DNA from: Planktothrix serta PCC 8927
GTDB taxonomy: Bacteria > Cyanobacteriota > Cyanobacteriia > Cyanobacteriales > Microcoleaceae
Length of the DNA stretch: 50,130 nucleotides
Direction: 5' to 3'
Assembly (NCBI RefSeq): GCF_900010725.2
Contig: NZ_LR734850.1
Coordinates: forward strand, 1 to 50,130
The first letter of the stretch is position 1, and the number at the start of each line of letters is the position of its first letter. The translations under genes and the position numbers were made by a program. The notes below the pieces were generated by a model. That model was given only the letters and a program-made list of their open reading frames with translations. It was not told the origin of the DNA and ran no database searches. Shown one piece after another: positions 8,290 to 18,300 of this stretch.

Positions 8290-9765
8290 TTATTGATTGA
8301 CCAAAAAGAAATTCGGGGTTGTGAGATCTTGGGTTAATTGAATTGAAATCATTTGACCGGGTTGTAATGTTGTGGGTGAAGGGGATGTTCCTAGACCAAT
8401 TCCTGCACCTGCGATCGCACCCACTAACGCGCCAATTCCGGTAAATCCACTAACCAGAAATCCGGCTAAACTTCCCGCACCTGTCCCAATTCCTACTCGT
8501 TCAGGACTAACTTCTAAAGACCCTGGAATCCAATTAGATTGACCTCGAATTGCAATGCTGCGACCCTCTAAATTAATCGCTTGAGCAATAAATCGACTGC
8601 CTTTTGTTGTCGTTTCAAATTCTCCCACAATTGGCGTATCCGGTGGAACAATAAAATTCCCTAAACTATCAACTATTCCCCCTTGTAATAACAACACATC
8701 CTGACGTTCTGAACGACGGGTTAAACGCACTTGATCTTCTGTCGGATACAGTAGTGTTAACTTCGTTCCCGTCGGGAGCAAAATCGCTGACGGACGGGGA
8801 GGATAAATATAAGATTGTGTTCCTGGCTGTCCAACGGGGGGTAAGGGTTGACCAAAGGGAACCGCTTGGGGGAGGGATGCAGTGCTACTGAATTGGGGGT
8901 TGGGAGCCACCAAAACCACCGCTTCAGAGACGGGAACCGGAGGGCGATAAGCTGGTGTTTGAGGGATATATACGACCGTCTGAGGAGGTGGCGGTGGCGG
9001 TGTCATCGTGGGAAGTACCTGAAATTGAGTCGGTTGATTAACCGGAACTCTCACCACCTCTAAGCTGGAGTCTCTTGTCGGTTGGGGGTTGGGTAAGGCC
9101 GTTTGTCTGGGGTCGTATTGACGCACAGAATATTGAGGCGGTTTAGAAGGTTCTGGCGGTTTAACGGTTGTGGAGGTTTGGGGTGTTGTCGAAGCGGTCA
9201 CCTGTCTAGGAGTTGGGGTGGTTTGGGGTTGAGTTGTCGCAACATTAGCGGGAGTGGGGGGTGCTTCTGGGGGTAAGGTTTGCAGGGTTGGACGCAGTAC
9301 CCAGAGGTTATCTATTCCTATTTGTCGTAAATCTAAAGCTTCCGCATCAATACTAATCCCCGGCGCAAACTCAACGACTAATTGAGCTTGTTTGGATTTA
9401 GCTTGGGTTAACGTAACTTGACGCACAACGCCTGTCTCATAGCGTTCTGTGATATTAATTTCAACTTCGGTATTGGGTAGGTCTAGGACTAAACGAGGGG
9501 GAATATTATAAACCGATAATTGGGGTTTACTACCCGATGGTAATTCAACCTCAACGGTTCCAGTGTTCGGATCAATTTTCCAGTCTCCCACCACCACCGC
9601 CTGTACTGCTAAGGGATAGGCAGTTGTTAGGGCCAGACAAGCGACAATACTAGAAGTTCTCAACAGCAGACTCCCATACAACGCGGGTACATCTGAGGCG
9701 ACTAACGTTTGTAAAGTTTGCTTAAATTTGGGCTTGAAGTTTTGCGTTTGCATGGTTCTTGACAT
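8290..9765 (-). CDS. AMIN domain protein with Pro-rich linker and glycine-zipper C-terminus
   Basis: Exported envelope protein of 491 residues. A hydrophobic segment at about 36-55 is an uncleaved anchor or signal. An AMIN domain follows (about 58-160; SVYNIPPRLVLDLPNTEVE), a domain that targets periplasmic proteins to peptidoglycan or septa. A long Pro/Thr/Gln linker (about 165-320) leads to a C-terminal domain (TGTKLTLLYP to the end). This holds an Ala/Gly helix (GIGALVGAIAGAGIGLG) and resembles the TrbI/VirB10 fold of secretion channels, an inference. ATGs at residues 1 and 5 are both possible starts. The upstream region carries the first copy of the 125-bp direct repeat. Confidence 0.8.
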   Translation of the reverse strand: MSRTMQTQNFKPKFKQTLQTLVASDVPALYGSLLLRTSSIVACLALTTAYPLAVQAVVVGDWKIDPNTGTVEVELPSGSKPQLSVYNIPPRLVLDLPNTEVEINITERYETGVVRQVTLTQAKSKQAQLVVEFAPGISIDAEALDLRQIGIDNLWVLRPTLQTLPPEAPPTPANVATTQPQTTPTPRQVTASTTPQTSTTVKPPEPSKPPQYSVRQYDPRQTALPNPQPTRDSSLEVVRVPVNQPTQFQVLPTMTPPPPPPQTVVYIPQTPAYRPPVPVSEAVVLVAPNPQFSSTASLPQAVPFGQPLPPVGQPGTQSYIYPPRPSAILLPTGTKLTLLYPTEDQVRLTRRSERQDVLLLQGGIVDSLGNFIVPPDTPIVGEFETTTKGSRFIAQAINLEGRSIAIRGQSNWIPGSLEVSPERVGIGTGAGSLAGFLVSGFTGIGALVGAIAGAGIGLGTSPSPTTLQPGQMISIQLTQDLTTPNFFLVNQ

Positions 9766-9811
9766 GAAAACTCTAGTTTAGATGTTTTATTAGCACGTTT
9801 GAGGGGAAAAT

Positions 9812-9938
9812 GCAAGTAGAGGCGTGCCTTGGTGCGTCTAAGATTGTAGTAAATATTTTGAAACTTTAGTAGAAGGAACCACAAAGACACGAAGACACGA
9901 AGAATAGGATTGAATCAAGATCAATAATATCCTACAAT
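9812..9938. repeat. ~125-bp direct repeat, left copy
   Basis: Begins GCAAGTAGAGGCGTGCCTTGG and ends AATAATATCCTACAAT. It is the same sequence, same orientation, as 10681-10804, with a handful of substitutions and a 3-base indel. The two copies bracket the MntA/HepT pair. Confidence 0.95.
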
Positions 9939-9970
9939 TAATAAAAAAATTACAACCTATTTTTATAATG

Positions 9971-10321
9971 TTATTCATTCCCAAACTCTGCCTCTAAAAT
10001 TCGCTCCACTACTATTATTAATGGGGGAATTTTAGTTTCCACAATATCCCAGATAATCTCATCTTCAATACTAAAATAAGCGTGAGCCAAAATATCACGC
10101 AGTCCAGCAATTTTTCGCCATTCAACCTCTGAATACTTCAAGCGAATTTCCTGGGGAATATTTTTAACGGCTTCTCCAATAATCTGCAAATTCCGCACAA
10201 CCGCATCATAAGTGCGCTCATCACCTTGGAAATCCTCAAAGCTCATTCCTTCTGTGTACCGTCTGACTTTGACTCCAGAAGTGAGGATATCTTCCACATA
10301 AAGGCGAATACTACGCGACAT
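9971..10321 (-). CDS. hepT: HepT-like HEPN toxin (DUF86)
   Basis: Toxin of the MntA/HepT type VII toxin-antitoxin family, a HEPN RNase acting in the cytoplasm. It has 116 residues and is all helical. The catalytic HEPN motif R-x4-H-x-Y is intact as RDILAHAY (Arg75, His80, Tyr82). In characterised systems the Tyr is AMPylated by MntA to silence the toxin. The reading frame overlaps the upstream mntA gene by 11 bp, so the two are translationally coupled. The pair is bracketed by direct repeats of about 125 bp. Assignment by motif and context is strong; the RNA target is unknown. Confidence 0.92.
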   Translation of the reverse strand: MSRSIRLYVEDILTSGVKVRRYTEGMSFEDFQGDERTYDAVVRNLQIIGEAVKNIPQEIRLKYSEVEWRKIAGLRDILAHAYFSIEDEIIWDIVETKIPPLIIVVERILEAEFGNE

Positions 10322-10601
10322 AAATAGCTTCGTGTTCTATAGTAGAGCGAATCAGAGGTTTAAGCGATCGCTGACTTACCAAGTCTACCCGCGTTTCTAG
10401 TAAATCTTCGAGGTAAAATTTTACATCCATATAGCGGTCAAATGTAACTGAACCCTCAAACTCAACTAAAATATCAACATCACTATCAGGTCTAGCTTCA
10501 TCCCTGGCGACAGAACCGAATATTGCTAACAATTTGACTCCCAAGTCTTTTAATACCATCCGATGCTGCGCCAGAATACTGAGAACCTCATCCCGCTTCA
10601 T
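10311..10601 (-). CDS. mntA: MntA-like nucleotidyltransferase antitoxin
   Basis: Minimal nucleotidyltransferase of 96 residues. It has the diagnostic G-S-x10-D-x-D motif: FGSVARDEARPDSDVDILV, with Gly29-Ser30, Asp41 and Asp43 visible. In this family it transfers AMP to the HepT tyrosine and neutralises it. It is the first gene of the two-gene operon and overlaps hepT by 11 bp. The length is typical for the family and no residue is missing from the active site, so the pair looks functional. Confidence 0.93.
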   Translation of the reverse strand: MKRDEVLSILAQHRMVLKDLGVKLLAIFGSVARDEARPDSDVDILVEFEGSVTFDRYMDVKFYLEDLLETRVDLVSQRSLKPLIRSTIEHEAIYVA

Positions 10602-10680
10602 AATTCACCCTATCGTCACAACAATTTTAGCTTATTGTCTATTATATACTCATAAACCCGCCTCAGTTATTATCAAAAAG

Positions 10681-10804
10681 GCAAGTAGAGACGTGCCTTG
10701 GCGCGTCTAAGATTGTAGTAAATCTTTTGAAACTTTAGAAGGAACCACAAAGACATGAAGACACAAAGAATAGGATTGAATCAAGATCAATAATATCCTA
10801 GAAT
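10681..10804. repeat. ~125-bp direct repeat, right copy
   Basis: Second copy of the repeat at 9812-9938. It lacks a TAG triplet present in the left copy and differs at several single positions. It lies upstream of the YVTN protein gene. The rest of 10602-10895 shows no gene. Confidence 0.95.
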
Positions 10805-10895
10805 GTTAGACTGTTGAACTAACCCGGAAAAACGGGATACAGGATTAAGAGGGGAAATTCCCTCTCGAAATCTCGATCATTATGTGTGAGGAAAG

Positions 10896-12377
10896 ATGAC
10901 AAAAGGAATCAACTCAGAACAGGATACTGTTCAGAAACAGCCTGGGGATGGAGAAACTTTATCAAATCAGGAAAAACTTCTAGATCACACAGTTTTTAAA
11001 GGGACGTGGAAGAAAAGCCATCAGTTCGGTTTAGCAACGGGTTCTTTACTGCTATTAACTTTATCTGTAATTACTTTCAGCCAAGCCAGTTCAACGGATT
11101 TTTTATTAAAAAAAGGCAGTCAAGGAACGGAAGTTAGTCACCTACAACAGCGTTTAAAGGAAGCCGGATATTGGTCAGGAAATATTACCGGAAATTATGA
11201 CGAATTAACGAAAAATGCAGTTAAAAGTTTTCAAAAAGAGCAAGGAATTGTAGTTAATGGAAAGCTAGATGAAAAAACAAATTCTATCTTAATAAATAGG
11301 ACAGAAAAGAAAAGTTTAGCCTCCCGTTATTTAGATCATCAAGTAGAAGACTTAAATCCAACGGATGAACGTCTCAATCCTCAACTGAAACTTCAAAAAA
11401 GAATTAAAGGAGATTTAGCGCCCAAATCCGTTGTTTATTCAGGAAATGGGTTATTTTTTGTGCAGAATATGATGTATGAACATTCGATTAATGTTTATGA
11501 TCGTCAGTTTAATTTAATTAAAAAAATTCAGGATGAAGTCAAATTAAGCGATTATGGTTATGCTGATTTTAAAGATAGTCGATATCAAGGTTCTCCGGTA
11601 GAAGTGGCATTTTCTCCCGATGGACAATCAGCTTATATCAGCAATTATGAAATGTTTGGTTCAGAATTTACGAATCCTGGCTATGATACTTGTGAACCTT
11701 CTGATCAATTTGATCCCAGTTTTATTTATCAAGTTAATACCCAAACTTTAGAGATTAAAAATGTAATTCAAGTCGGTTCTGTTCCTAAATTTGTAGCGGT
11801 TTCTCCGAACAATCGTTGGGTATTAGTGAGTAATTGGTGTTCGGGAGATTTAAGTATTATTGATAGCCAATCTCACCAGGAAATCAAACGGATTCCTTTA
11901 GGTCAATTTCCGCGTGGAATTGCGATTGATCCGCAATCAAAACTCGCTTATATTGCGGTGATGGGAACTTCAGATATTGCGGTGGTTAATTTAGAAGATT
12001 ATACGGTCAATTGGATGTATGATGTGGGATTATATCCTCGGCATTTAGTGTTAGATAGTTTGGGGAAATATTTATATGTCACCCTGAATGGCGATGATCA
12101 TGTTGCTAAAATTGATCGAAAAACGGGAGAAATTATTAGCAAAATCTTTACGGGAAGTGCGCCTAGAAGTATGGTTTTATCGGCAGATAACCAGTTTTTA
12201 TATGTTGTTAATTATTATTCTCACACTGTTAGTAAAGTTCGCACTGAAACAATGGAATTGATCGAAAATGTTACCGTAGATTTAAACCCCATTGGTATTA
12301 CTCTCGATCCGCAAACTCATCAAATTTGGGTGGCGTGTTATACCGGAAGTCTTATTGTTTTACAGGATAAATTTTAA
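10896..12377 (+). CDS. Peptidoglycan-binding domain plus YVTN beta-propeller protein
   Basis: A 493-residue envelope protein. A charged N-terminal region (1-45) leads to one transmembrane segment (about 46-64). A PG_binding_1 domain follows (about 71-132; GSQGTEVSHLQQRLKEAGYW and a second half ending VVNGKLDEKT), which binds peptidoglycan. The rest is a seven-bladed-type propeller with YVTN/NHL-like repeats (AYISNYEM, LAYIAVMGTSDIAVVN, YLYVTLNGDDHVAKID, FLYVVNYYSHTVSKV). A GAGGAAA stretch stands close to the ATG. Catalytic residues are not apparent, so a binding or scaffolding role is most likely. A hairpin follows the gene. Confidence 0.85.
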   Translation: MTKGINSEQDTVQKQPGDGETLSNQEKLLDHTVFKGTWKKSHQFGLATGSLLLLTLSVITFSQASSTDFLLKKGSQGTEVSHLQQRLKEAGYWSGNITGNYDELTKNAVKSFQKEQGIVVNGKLDEKTNSILINRTEKKSLASRYLDHQVEDLNPTDERLNPQLKLQKRIKGDLAPKSVVYSGNGLFFVQNMMYEHSINVYDRQFNLIKKIQDEVKLSDYGYADFKDSRYQGSPVEVAFSPDGQSAYISNYEMFGSEFTNPGYDTCEPSDQFDPSFIYQVNTQTLEIKNVIQVGSVPKFVAVSPNNRWVLVSNWCSGDLSIIDSQSHQEIKRIPLGQFPRGIAIDPQSKLAYIAVMGTSDIAVVNLEDYTVNWMYDVGLYPRHLVLDSLGKYLYVTLNGDDHVAKIDRKTGEIISKIFTGSAPRSMVLSADNQFLYVVNYYSHTVSKVRTETMELIENVTVDLNPIGITLDPQTHQIWVACYTGSLIVLQDKF

Positions 12378-12434
12378 GCTAAAGATTTCCTATCAGGATA
12401 GATTTCCTATTAAATCTAATTATAGATGCTACAG

Positions 12435-12472
12435 ATGATCCCTCCTTTTTAAGCAGGGTTAGGAGGGATCAT
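12435..12472. terminator. Hairpin between convergent genes
   Basis: Perfect 12-bp arms ATGATCCCTCCT (12435-12446) and AGGAGGGATCAT (12461-12472) with a 14-base loop. There is no long T-run on either side, so it may stabilise 3' ends rather than terminate strictly. Confidence 0.65.
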
Positions 12473-12489
12473 TTAGGGATTTGATATCA

Positions 12490-13362
12490 TCATGGATGAG
12501 TTAATTTTCCTCCTGTCACTTCTAATAAAGTTCCCGTCATAAAACTACTATCTGAAGATGCTAAAAACACATAAGCGGGAGCAACTTCTTCCGGTTGGGC
12601 CGCACGTCCCATAATACTTTCAGTATCAAATTGATCGATTTCTTTAAGGGGTAAACTTGTCGGGATGCTCGGTGTCCAAACTGCACCCGGAACAACCGCA
12701 TTTACGCGAATATTACGAGTGCTTAAATTTGCCGCCAAAGACTTAGTAAAAGCGTGTACTGCGCCCTTACTCGTCGCGTAATCAACGAGAATATCCCGAC
12801 CGATTTGACCTGTAATACTGCCCGTATTAATGATGGTATCTGTATCTTTGAGATGATTTAATGATGCTTTCACCATATAAAAATATCCAAAAACATTGGT
12901 TTCCATCGTTTGACGAAACTGTTCTAAACTCAGATCTTCAATTTTTACCTGAGCCATTTGATAAGCCGCATTATTGACTAAAATATTCAATTTTCCAAAC
13001 TGTTTAACTGTTTGTTGAACCATTCGTTCACAAGCTGCAAAATCCCGCACATCTCCTTTCAAGCCTAAACATTTTTTACCGTGTTTTTGCACTTCTTGAC
13101 AGGTAACTTCTGCATCATGTTCATTGTGTTGATAAACAATTGCCACATCAGCCCCTTCCATGGCATAAGCGATCGCAATCGCCCGACCAATTCCCGAATC
13201 TCCTCCGGTAATCAAAGCCACTTTTCCTTGCAGTTTCCCGGCGGGTTTATACTCAGATAAATCGGTTTGAGGCTGAGGAATCATATCCTCTTGAGACGCA
13301 GGATAGTCGAGTTTTTGCGCTGGAATTTCAGCCGGAGTAAAACGATGTTTATCTGTTTGCAT
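12490..13362 (-). CDS. Short-chain dehydrogenase/reductase (Gsp39/YghA type)
   Basis: NAD(P)-dependent oxidoreductase of the classical SDR family, 290 residues, with an N-terminal extension of about 45 residues typical of the general-stress Gsp39/YghA group. The nucleotide-binding motif is TGGDSGIG (52-59) and the NNAA motif is at 130-133. The catalytic triad is Ser182, Tyr195 and Lys199 (YATSK). The C-terminus ends with the family PEEVAPAYVFLASSDSSFMT and TGG segments. A GAGGTG Shine-Dalgarno precedes the ATG. The substrate cannot be told from sequence; aldehyde or sugar-alcohol oxidation is plausible. Confidence 0.9.
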   Translation of the reverse strand: MQTDKHRFTPAEIPAQKLDYPASQEDMIPQPQTDLSEYKPAGKLQGKVALITGGDSGIGRAIAIAYAMEGADVAIVYQHNEHDAEVTCQEVQKHGKKCLGLKGDVRDFAACERMVQQTVKQFGKLNILVNNAAYQMAQVKIEDLSLEQFRQTMETNVFGYFYMVKASLNHLKDTDTIINTGSITGQIGRDILVDYATSKGAVHAFTKSLAANLSTRNIRVNAVVPGAVWTPSIPTSLPLKEIDQFDTESIMGRAAQPEEVAPAYVFLASSDSSFMTGTLLEVTGGKLTHP

Positions 13363-13535
13363 GATTTCACCTCAATCCTTTAACTTCTCACTATAATTCC
13401 CCCCAATAAAACAGCGATCTTCCATCAGAGATAAATTTCCGATTTTACCTGAAAACTTATCTCTCAAGACATAGAAAACTGCTCAACAATTGAGTAAAAC
13501 ACTCGTTTTGATAGTTTAAAATTCTGCCCTTTTAT

Positions 13536-15191
13536 TTATTCTTTCCAGACAAAAACTTTGGCTTCATATTCCGGTAAATCGATGAGAATGTTGTCATCTC
13601 CTGATTCAATATCATAATTACTTGTCCACTCATGCCAAGTACCATTAGCGGGGAAGTGAGGAACTTGATAACCTGCTAAATACTGGTCAGAGAAATTAAC
13701 AACAACCACGATCCGAGATCCTTGATCATTCCATCGGGTATAAGCTAAAACTTTATTATCAGGATCTTCATGGAAAAAATCAATATTTCCGCTATATAAA
13801 GCGTGATTCGTTTCGCGTAAAAAAATCAAGCCTTTGTAATATTGAAATAAACTCTGATTACTCTCATTTTCCAACAATTTCCAATCCAGTTTTGCCGACT
13901 CAATTGTTTTGGCTTTATATTCTCCAAATTCTTCCCCCATCCAAATCAGAGGAATTCCTACGGCTGTTATCAATAATGCCACTCCTAATTTCACCCGTTT
14001 AAACACTTCATCGTCAAAAATTCCGCGATTTCCTAACTCTACGATTAAGCGATTATGATCATGGTTGCCCAAATAATTGACAATATTGTTAGGCCCCATA
14101 AACCCTTGACGTTTGCCATCTAAAATATCTTTAAGTTGTTCTAAATCAAAGGTATCGCCACATAAATGATCCGTTAGAATATGATAAAAACTATCATGCC
14201 AACAGGCATCCATCGGCCCATCACTATTCGTAATACTGGGGTTTTCTGGCACATATTCAGCAACATTATAAAAGGGTTTTACCCCGGCTTCATGTTTGGC
14301 TTCCTGCACCACCCACCGCAGAAAATCATAATTGCCAATTTGTTTGGCAGCATCATAACGAATGCCATCAAGATGATATTCTCGAACCCAGAATTTCACC
14401 GTATCCCCAATAAATTTTCGGGCAGGATAGATGTCTAAATTTTTGTCATAGTGTTCATAATTAAATTCTGGCCCCCAGTTAAATTCTGCATCTTGCTGGC
14501 TATGATGATACCAATAATCATGATCAATTTGAGTTAAAGGACAGGAGGCTTCTGAATGGTTATAAACGCCATCAATTAACACTCGAATTCCGCGTCCATG
14601 ACATTCATCAATCAGGTTTTTTAATTGTTCAGTTGTGCCATAACTGGACTCCGAAGCAAAGAAATAGCGAGGATTATATCCCCAACTATGATCTCCCGGA
14701 TGTTCTTTGACTGGCATTAATTCAATCGCATTCACCCCTAATTCACACAAATAATCTAACTTTTCCATAACGTGCTGATATTTGCCCCGTGCAAAGGAGT
14801 CATCTTCTCCTCCTGAAAAATCCCCGACGTGCATTTCATAAATCACTAATTTATGATCGGGAGGTAAGGGTTTATCATCATGTTTCCAAACATAAGTATC
14901 AATGATTTTTTCCCCTTCTTTAATCCGAATAATTCCATTTTGAGTGGGATCATCAATATCAGTGGCGTAGGGATCAACAATTTCTACCCATTCATCGGGT
15001 TCTAAAAACCAACTTCTCGAACGCACTCGAAATTTATATTGATACGTTCCATCTTTTAACTCAACTTTAGTCCGAAAATAACCATCTTTACCTTTTTTCA
15101 TGGGGATGTCTTTCCAGTCCGAAAAACTTCCGATTAATGCTGCTTCTTTATTATAAGGAGCCAACAGAGAAAATTCAATTGAATTAGGCAT
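13536..15191 (-). CDS. GH13 alpha-amylase family glycosidase with N-terminal CBM48-like domain
   Basis: Cytoplasmic alpha-glucan-active enzyme of 551 residues without a signal peptide. An N-terminal beta domain like the branching and isoamylase E-set (about 5-105; GSFSDWKDIPM) precedes a (beta/alpha)8 barrel. Catalytic residues are visible: nucleophile Asp280 (DGIRYDAAK), acid/base Glu312 (NVAEYVPE) and stabiliser Asp378 (LGNHDHNR). The C-terminal beta sandwich is short. It is smaller than cyanobacterial GlgB (about 760 residues), so a specialised branching-like enzyme, amylase or trehalohydrolase-like activity are all possible. AAGGAATT lies upstream of the ATG. Confidence 0.88.
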   Translation of the reverse strand: MPNSIEFSLLAPYNKEAALIGSFSDWKDIPMKKGKDGYFRTKVELKDGTYQYKFRVRSRSWFLEPDEWVEIVDPYATDIDDPTQNGIIRIKEGEKIIDTYVWKHDDKPLPPDHKLVIYEMHVGDFSGGEDDSFARGKYQHVMEKLDYLCELGVNAIELMPVKEHPGDHSWGYNPRYFFASESSYGTTEQLKNLIDECHGRGIRVLIDGVYNHSEASCPLTQIDHDYWYHHSQQDAEFNWGPEFNYEHYDKNLDIYPARKFIGDTVKFWVREYHLDGIRYDAAKQIGNYDFLRWVVQEAKHEAGVKPFYNVAEYVPENPSITNSDGPMDACWHDSFYHILTDHLCGDTFDLEQLKDILDGKRQGFMGPNNIVNYLGNHDHNRLIVELGNRGIFDDEVFKRVKLGVALLITAVGIPLIWMGEEFGEYKAKTIESAKLDWKLLENESNQSLFQYYKGLIFLRETNHALYSGNIDFFHEDPDNKVLAYTRWNDQGSRIVVVVNFSDQYLAGYQVPHFPANGTWHEWTSNYDIESGDDNILIDLPEYEAKVFVWKE

Positions 15192-15324
15192 TTTTTTAAT
15201 TCCTTGTCATTCATAAAAAAGGGAATAATCGGGATCATGTCTAGTTAAATGCACTGAATCAAAAAAACTAATTTAGGGGTTGATTCCGGTCAATTCACCA
15301 GACATGATATTAGAGTTTCATCGG

Positions 15325-18300
15325 TTAAGTGATAACTGCTAACGCTCCTGCGCCTGCGGCTGCGATCGCAGAAAGAGTGGCGGTAAAAAATAACCACCAG
15401 GCTGCTGCTGCTGCTGCTTTTCGGGTTTCTTCAAGTTGATGTTGAGCTTCTCGTTTGACTTGTTCCAGACGCATTTGAGTATCCATTTGTAGACGTTCAG
15501 CCCGTTGTAAAACCCGGTTACGACTGCGTTCAATTTGATCAATAATCCGATTAGCATCCTCCTCAGAAATATCCTCGCGTGAACTCAGAAGGGCGACTAA
15601 AGTATTGCGGTCAAATTGACCAAGACGATTTCGTAAAGCGTCAAATCCCGCTTGGGGATCATCAAATAATGTCCGAATATCATCTCGAATTCCCTCATAA
15701 TTTAATTCCGGTCGTTCTAAACTATTCAAATAGTTACGAATTCGATCTAAAATACCATCCATAACCGATTGAATTCGCTGTTGAATACTTCGCAATTGCT
15801 CCAGAAATTGTTCCCGAACTTGGAAGATTTGATCAGCAATTCGATGGGCTTCTGCTTCCGTCATATCCTCCCGTTGAACCAGTAAAGCTACTAAGGTTTC
15901 TCGATCAAAATGGGATAACCGTTCTCGCAAACTTTCCACACCCACACGCGGATCATGAAGGAGTAATTTTAAATCTCGTTGAATTCCCGCCGGATTTAAT
16001 TCCGCCCGATCTGTTGAGCGCAAATAATTCGTTAATGCACTTTGGAAATCATGGACTTTGTTTTGAGTTCTTCGAGCTAACCGTTGGGGTGTTCTAGCAA
16101 TACTATGTAACGTCGATAAGGTACTATCAATCGTCTGATTAATTTGCTCCTCAGTTAAATCATGGCGTTGATTTAATAACTGAACTAATGTATCCCGATC
16201 TACTTTAGAAAACCGTCGGCGGATGGCTTGAACTCCCAGTTGAGGATCTTCTAATAATAAATGGAGATCCCGTTGAATTCCTTCGGGATTTAATTCGTCT
16301 TTTCCCGTATTTCGTAAATAATCAGAGATCGAATTCATCGCCTGATCATACTGTTGTTGAGCTTTTCCTATTAACCGATCTGGGGTATAACGAACTTGCA
16401 TCCATGTCGATTCAATCTGATCTAAAATTCGCTCGACTTCCGCTTCACTTAAATCATTTCGAGAGGTTAATAACTGTACCAAAGTATCTCGATCAAATTG
16501 AGAAACTCGTTCACGAATTGCCGCCATTCCGACTTGGGGATGCTCAACTAAAGTTCTTAAATTCGTTTCAATGCCATCAGGGTTTAATTCCGATTTTCCG
16601 GTATCGCGTAAATAGGATTTGACTTGTAACCATTGTTCAGAAATGTTAGCTTTAATTTGAGCTTGGCGATTTTCTGATTCTTCCAAAACAGACGCTTTAG
16701 CCTTGTCTAAATTTGCCGCCACAATTAAAATATCATCGGCGGGTAAATCTCCTCGTTTTTGGAGTACAATTTCAAACCAACGCTGATTTAAAGGGGCTAA
16801 ACGTTGAGTTAATTGCTCAAAACTTGCATGATGATCTTCCAAAAGGGGTTTCAAATTCAGGAGAATTTTTTCCGAAGTTAATTCATTCGCTGGGGTCGTG
16901 ATTACATAATGTTCTACATCTCCTAAAACCGTCAGTTGCATTTCCTGCTCAATTGCTTCTTCGGTAACTCGTAATACCTCTAAGCGAATGGTTTCTAATT
17001 GATCCGCTAATTCTTTAATTCTAGCTTGAGTAAAAACGCCCCTTTGTCTTAATAAATTTACAAAATCAGTGCGTTTTAATGAGTGTAATTGTTCTGCTGT
17101 TAATTCAGGATCGGCATTGGGATCATAAATCACATCTCGAAAATCCTGTTCAACTTGTCCGGGTTTCATTTCCCAAAAATAAGTATTCAGGAGATAGTTT
17201 TCAACATCGGCTTTAATCGGACTATAAGACTCTTTACCACTCAATTGATTAGCAATTTTATGGGTTTGTTCTCCCACCTGACCTTTGAGACGATTTAACT
17301 GATTCAGAATTTTTTCGACATCAAAATCCGAGAGATCACTGCGTCCGAGTACCAGTCCAATTAAACTATTGAGACTCATCGTTAAGCCTTGGGACATAAT
17401 ACTGGCAGGTTGGCTAGAATTATTGGGTTTTTGTTGAGCAATTAAGGCATCTATTTTTTGGTTTAAATCTTTCCCTAATAATTGTTGAGAAGTTGCCGAT
17501 TTGAGATAATTAACAAACTCCCCCATCATATCTTGAGGTTCAGGAATTTGACGAACGGTTTGACTCCAGACACTTTCTAATTGTTCTGCAATTCGTTCAA
17601 CATCCCGACGAGATAAATCGGTGCGACTCTTGGCTAAATCAATAAAAGTTTGACGATTGAAGTTAGGTAAAGAACCATGACCGCCAATTTCTTTTAAATT
17701 TGGATCATTGAGAATTTTTTCAAACTCTCCACGAATTTCTTGAAGATTTAATTGCGGGGGACGTAATTTTTCTAAATATTCTTCTACTTGTTCTCGCATG
17801 GTAATCGGATCAATTCCCCCTGTGAGTTCTCGGCGTACCGCACTGGCGGCGGCTTCTGCGGTGGCGACTACTTGTTTACTGGCGGCGGCTCCTCCTAGGG
17901 CTGCGGTTGCCATTCCCAATAAGCTTTGAATTCCCGATGAAGTGGTATTGAAAACAGAACCAATCATCGAACCAACGGTACTTGAACTCATCCAAACTAA
18001 GAGGGAAAAATAGGTAGCCCAAATTACTAAACCGACAATAGCCCCCAAGGTTGGTGAGGTTAAAAGGCTCAATTTAACTGCTAATAAAGCAGCAATAAAT
18101 AAAGCCAAAGTAACAGTAATAACCGTAGCAATTCCTAGGGTGGTTCCAACTTTTTTTAGGGTTCCTCCAAGGGAGGAAGATCGATGATCGTCGTGATCAG
18201 AAGAATTTCCTAGATTTGAAATTCCGGCAGCAACCCCTAAGTTTGTTAACAAAAGTTGTATAGCAAATGCCAATACAACCCCAGAGATTAAAGCGGTAAA

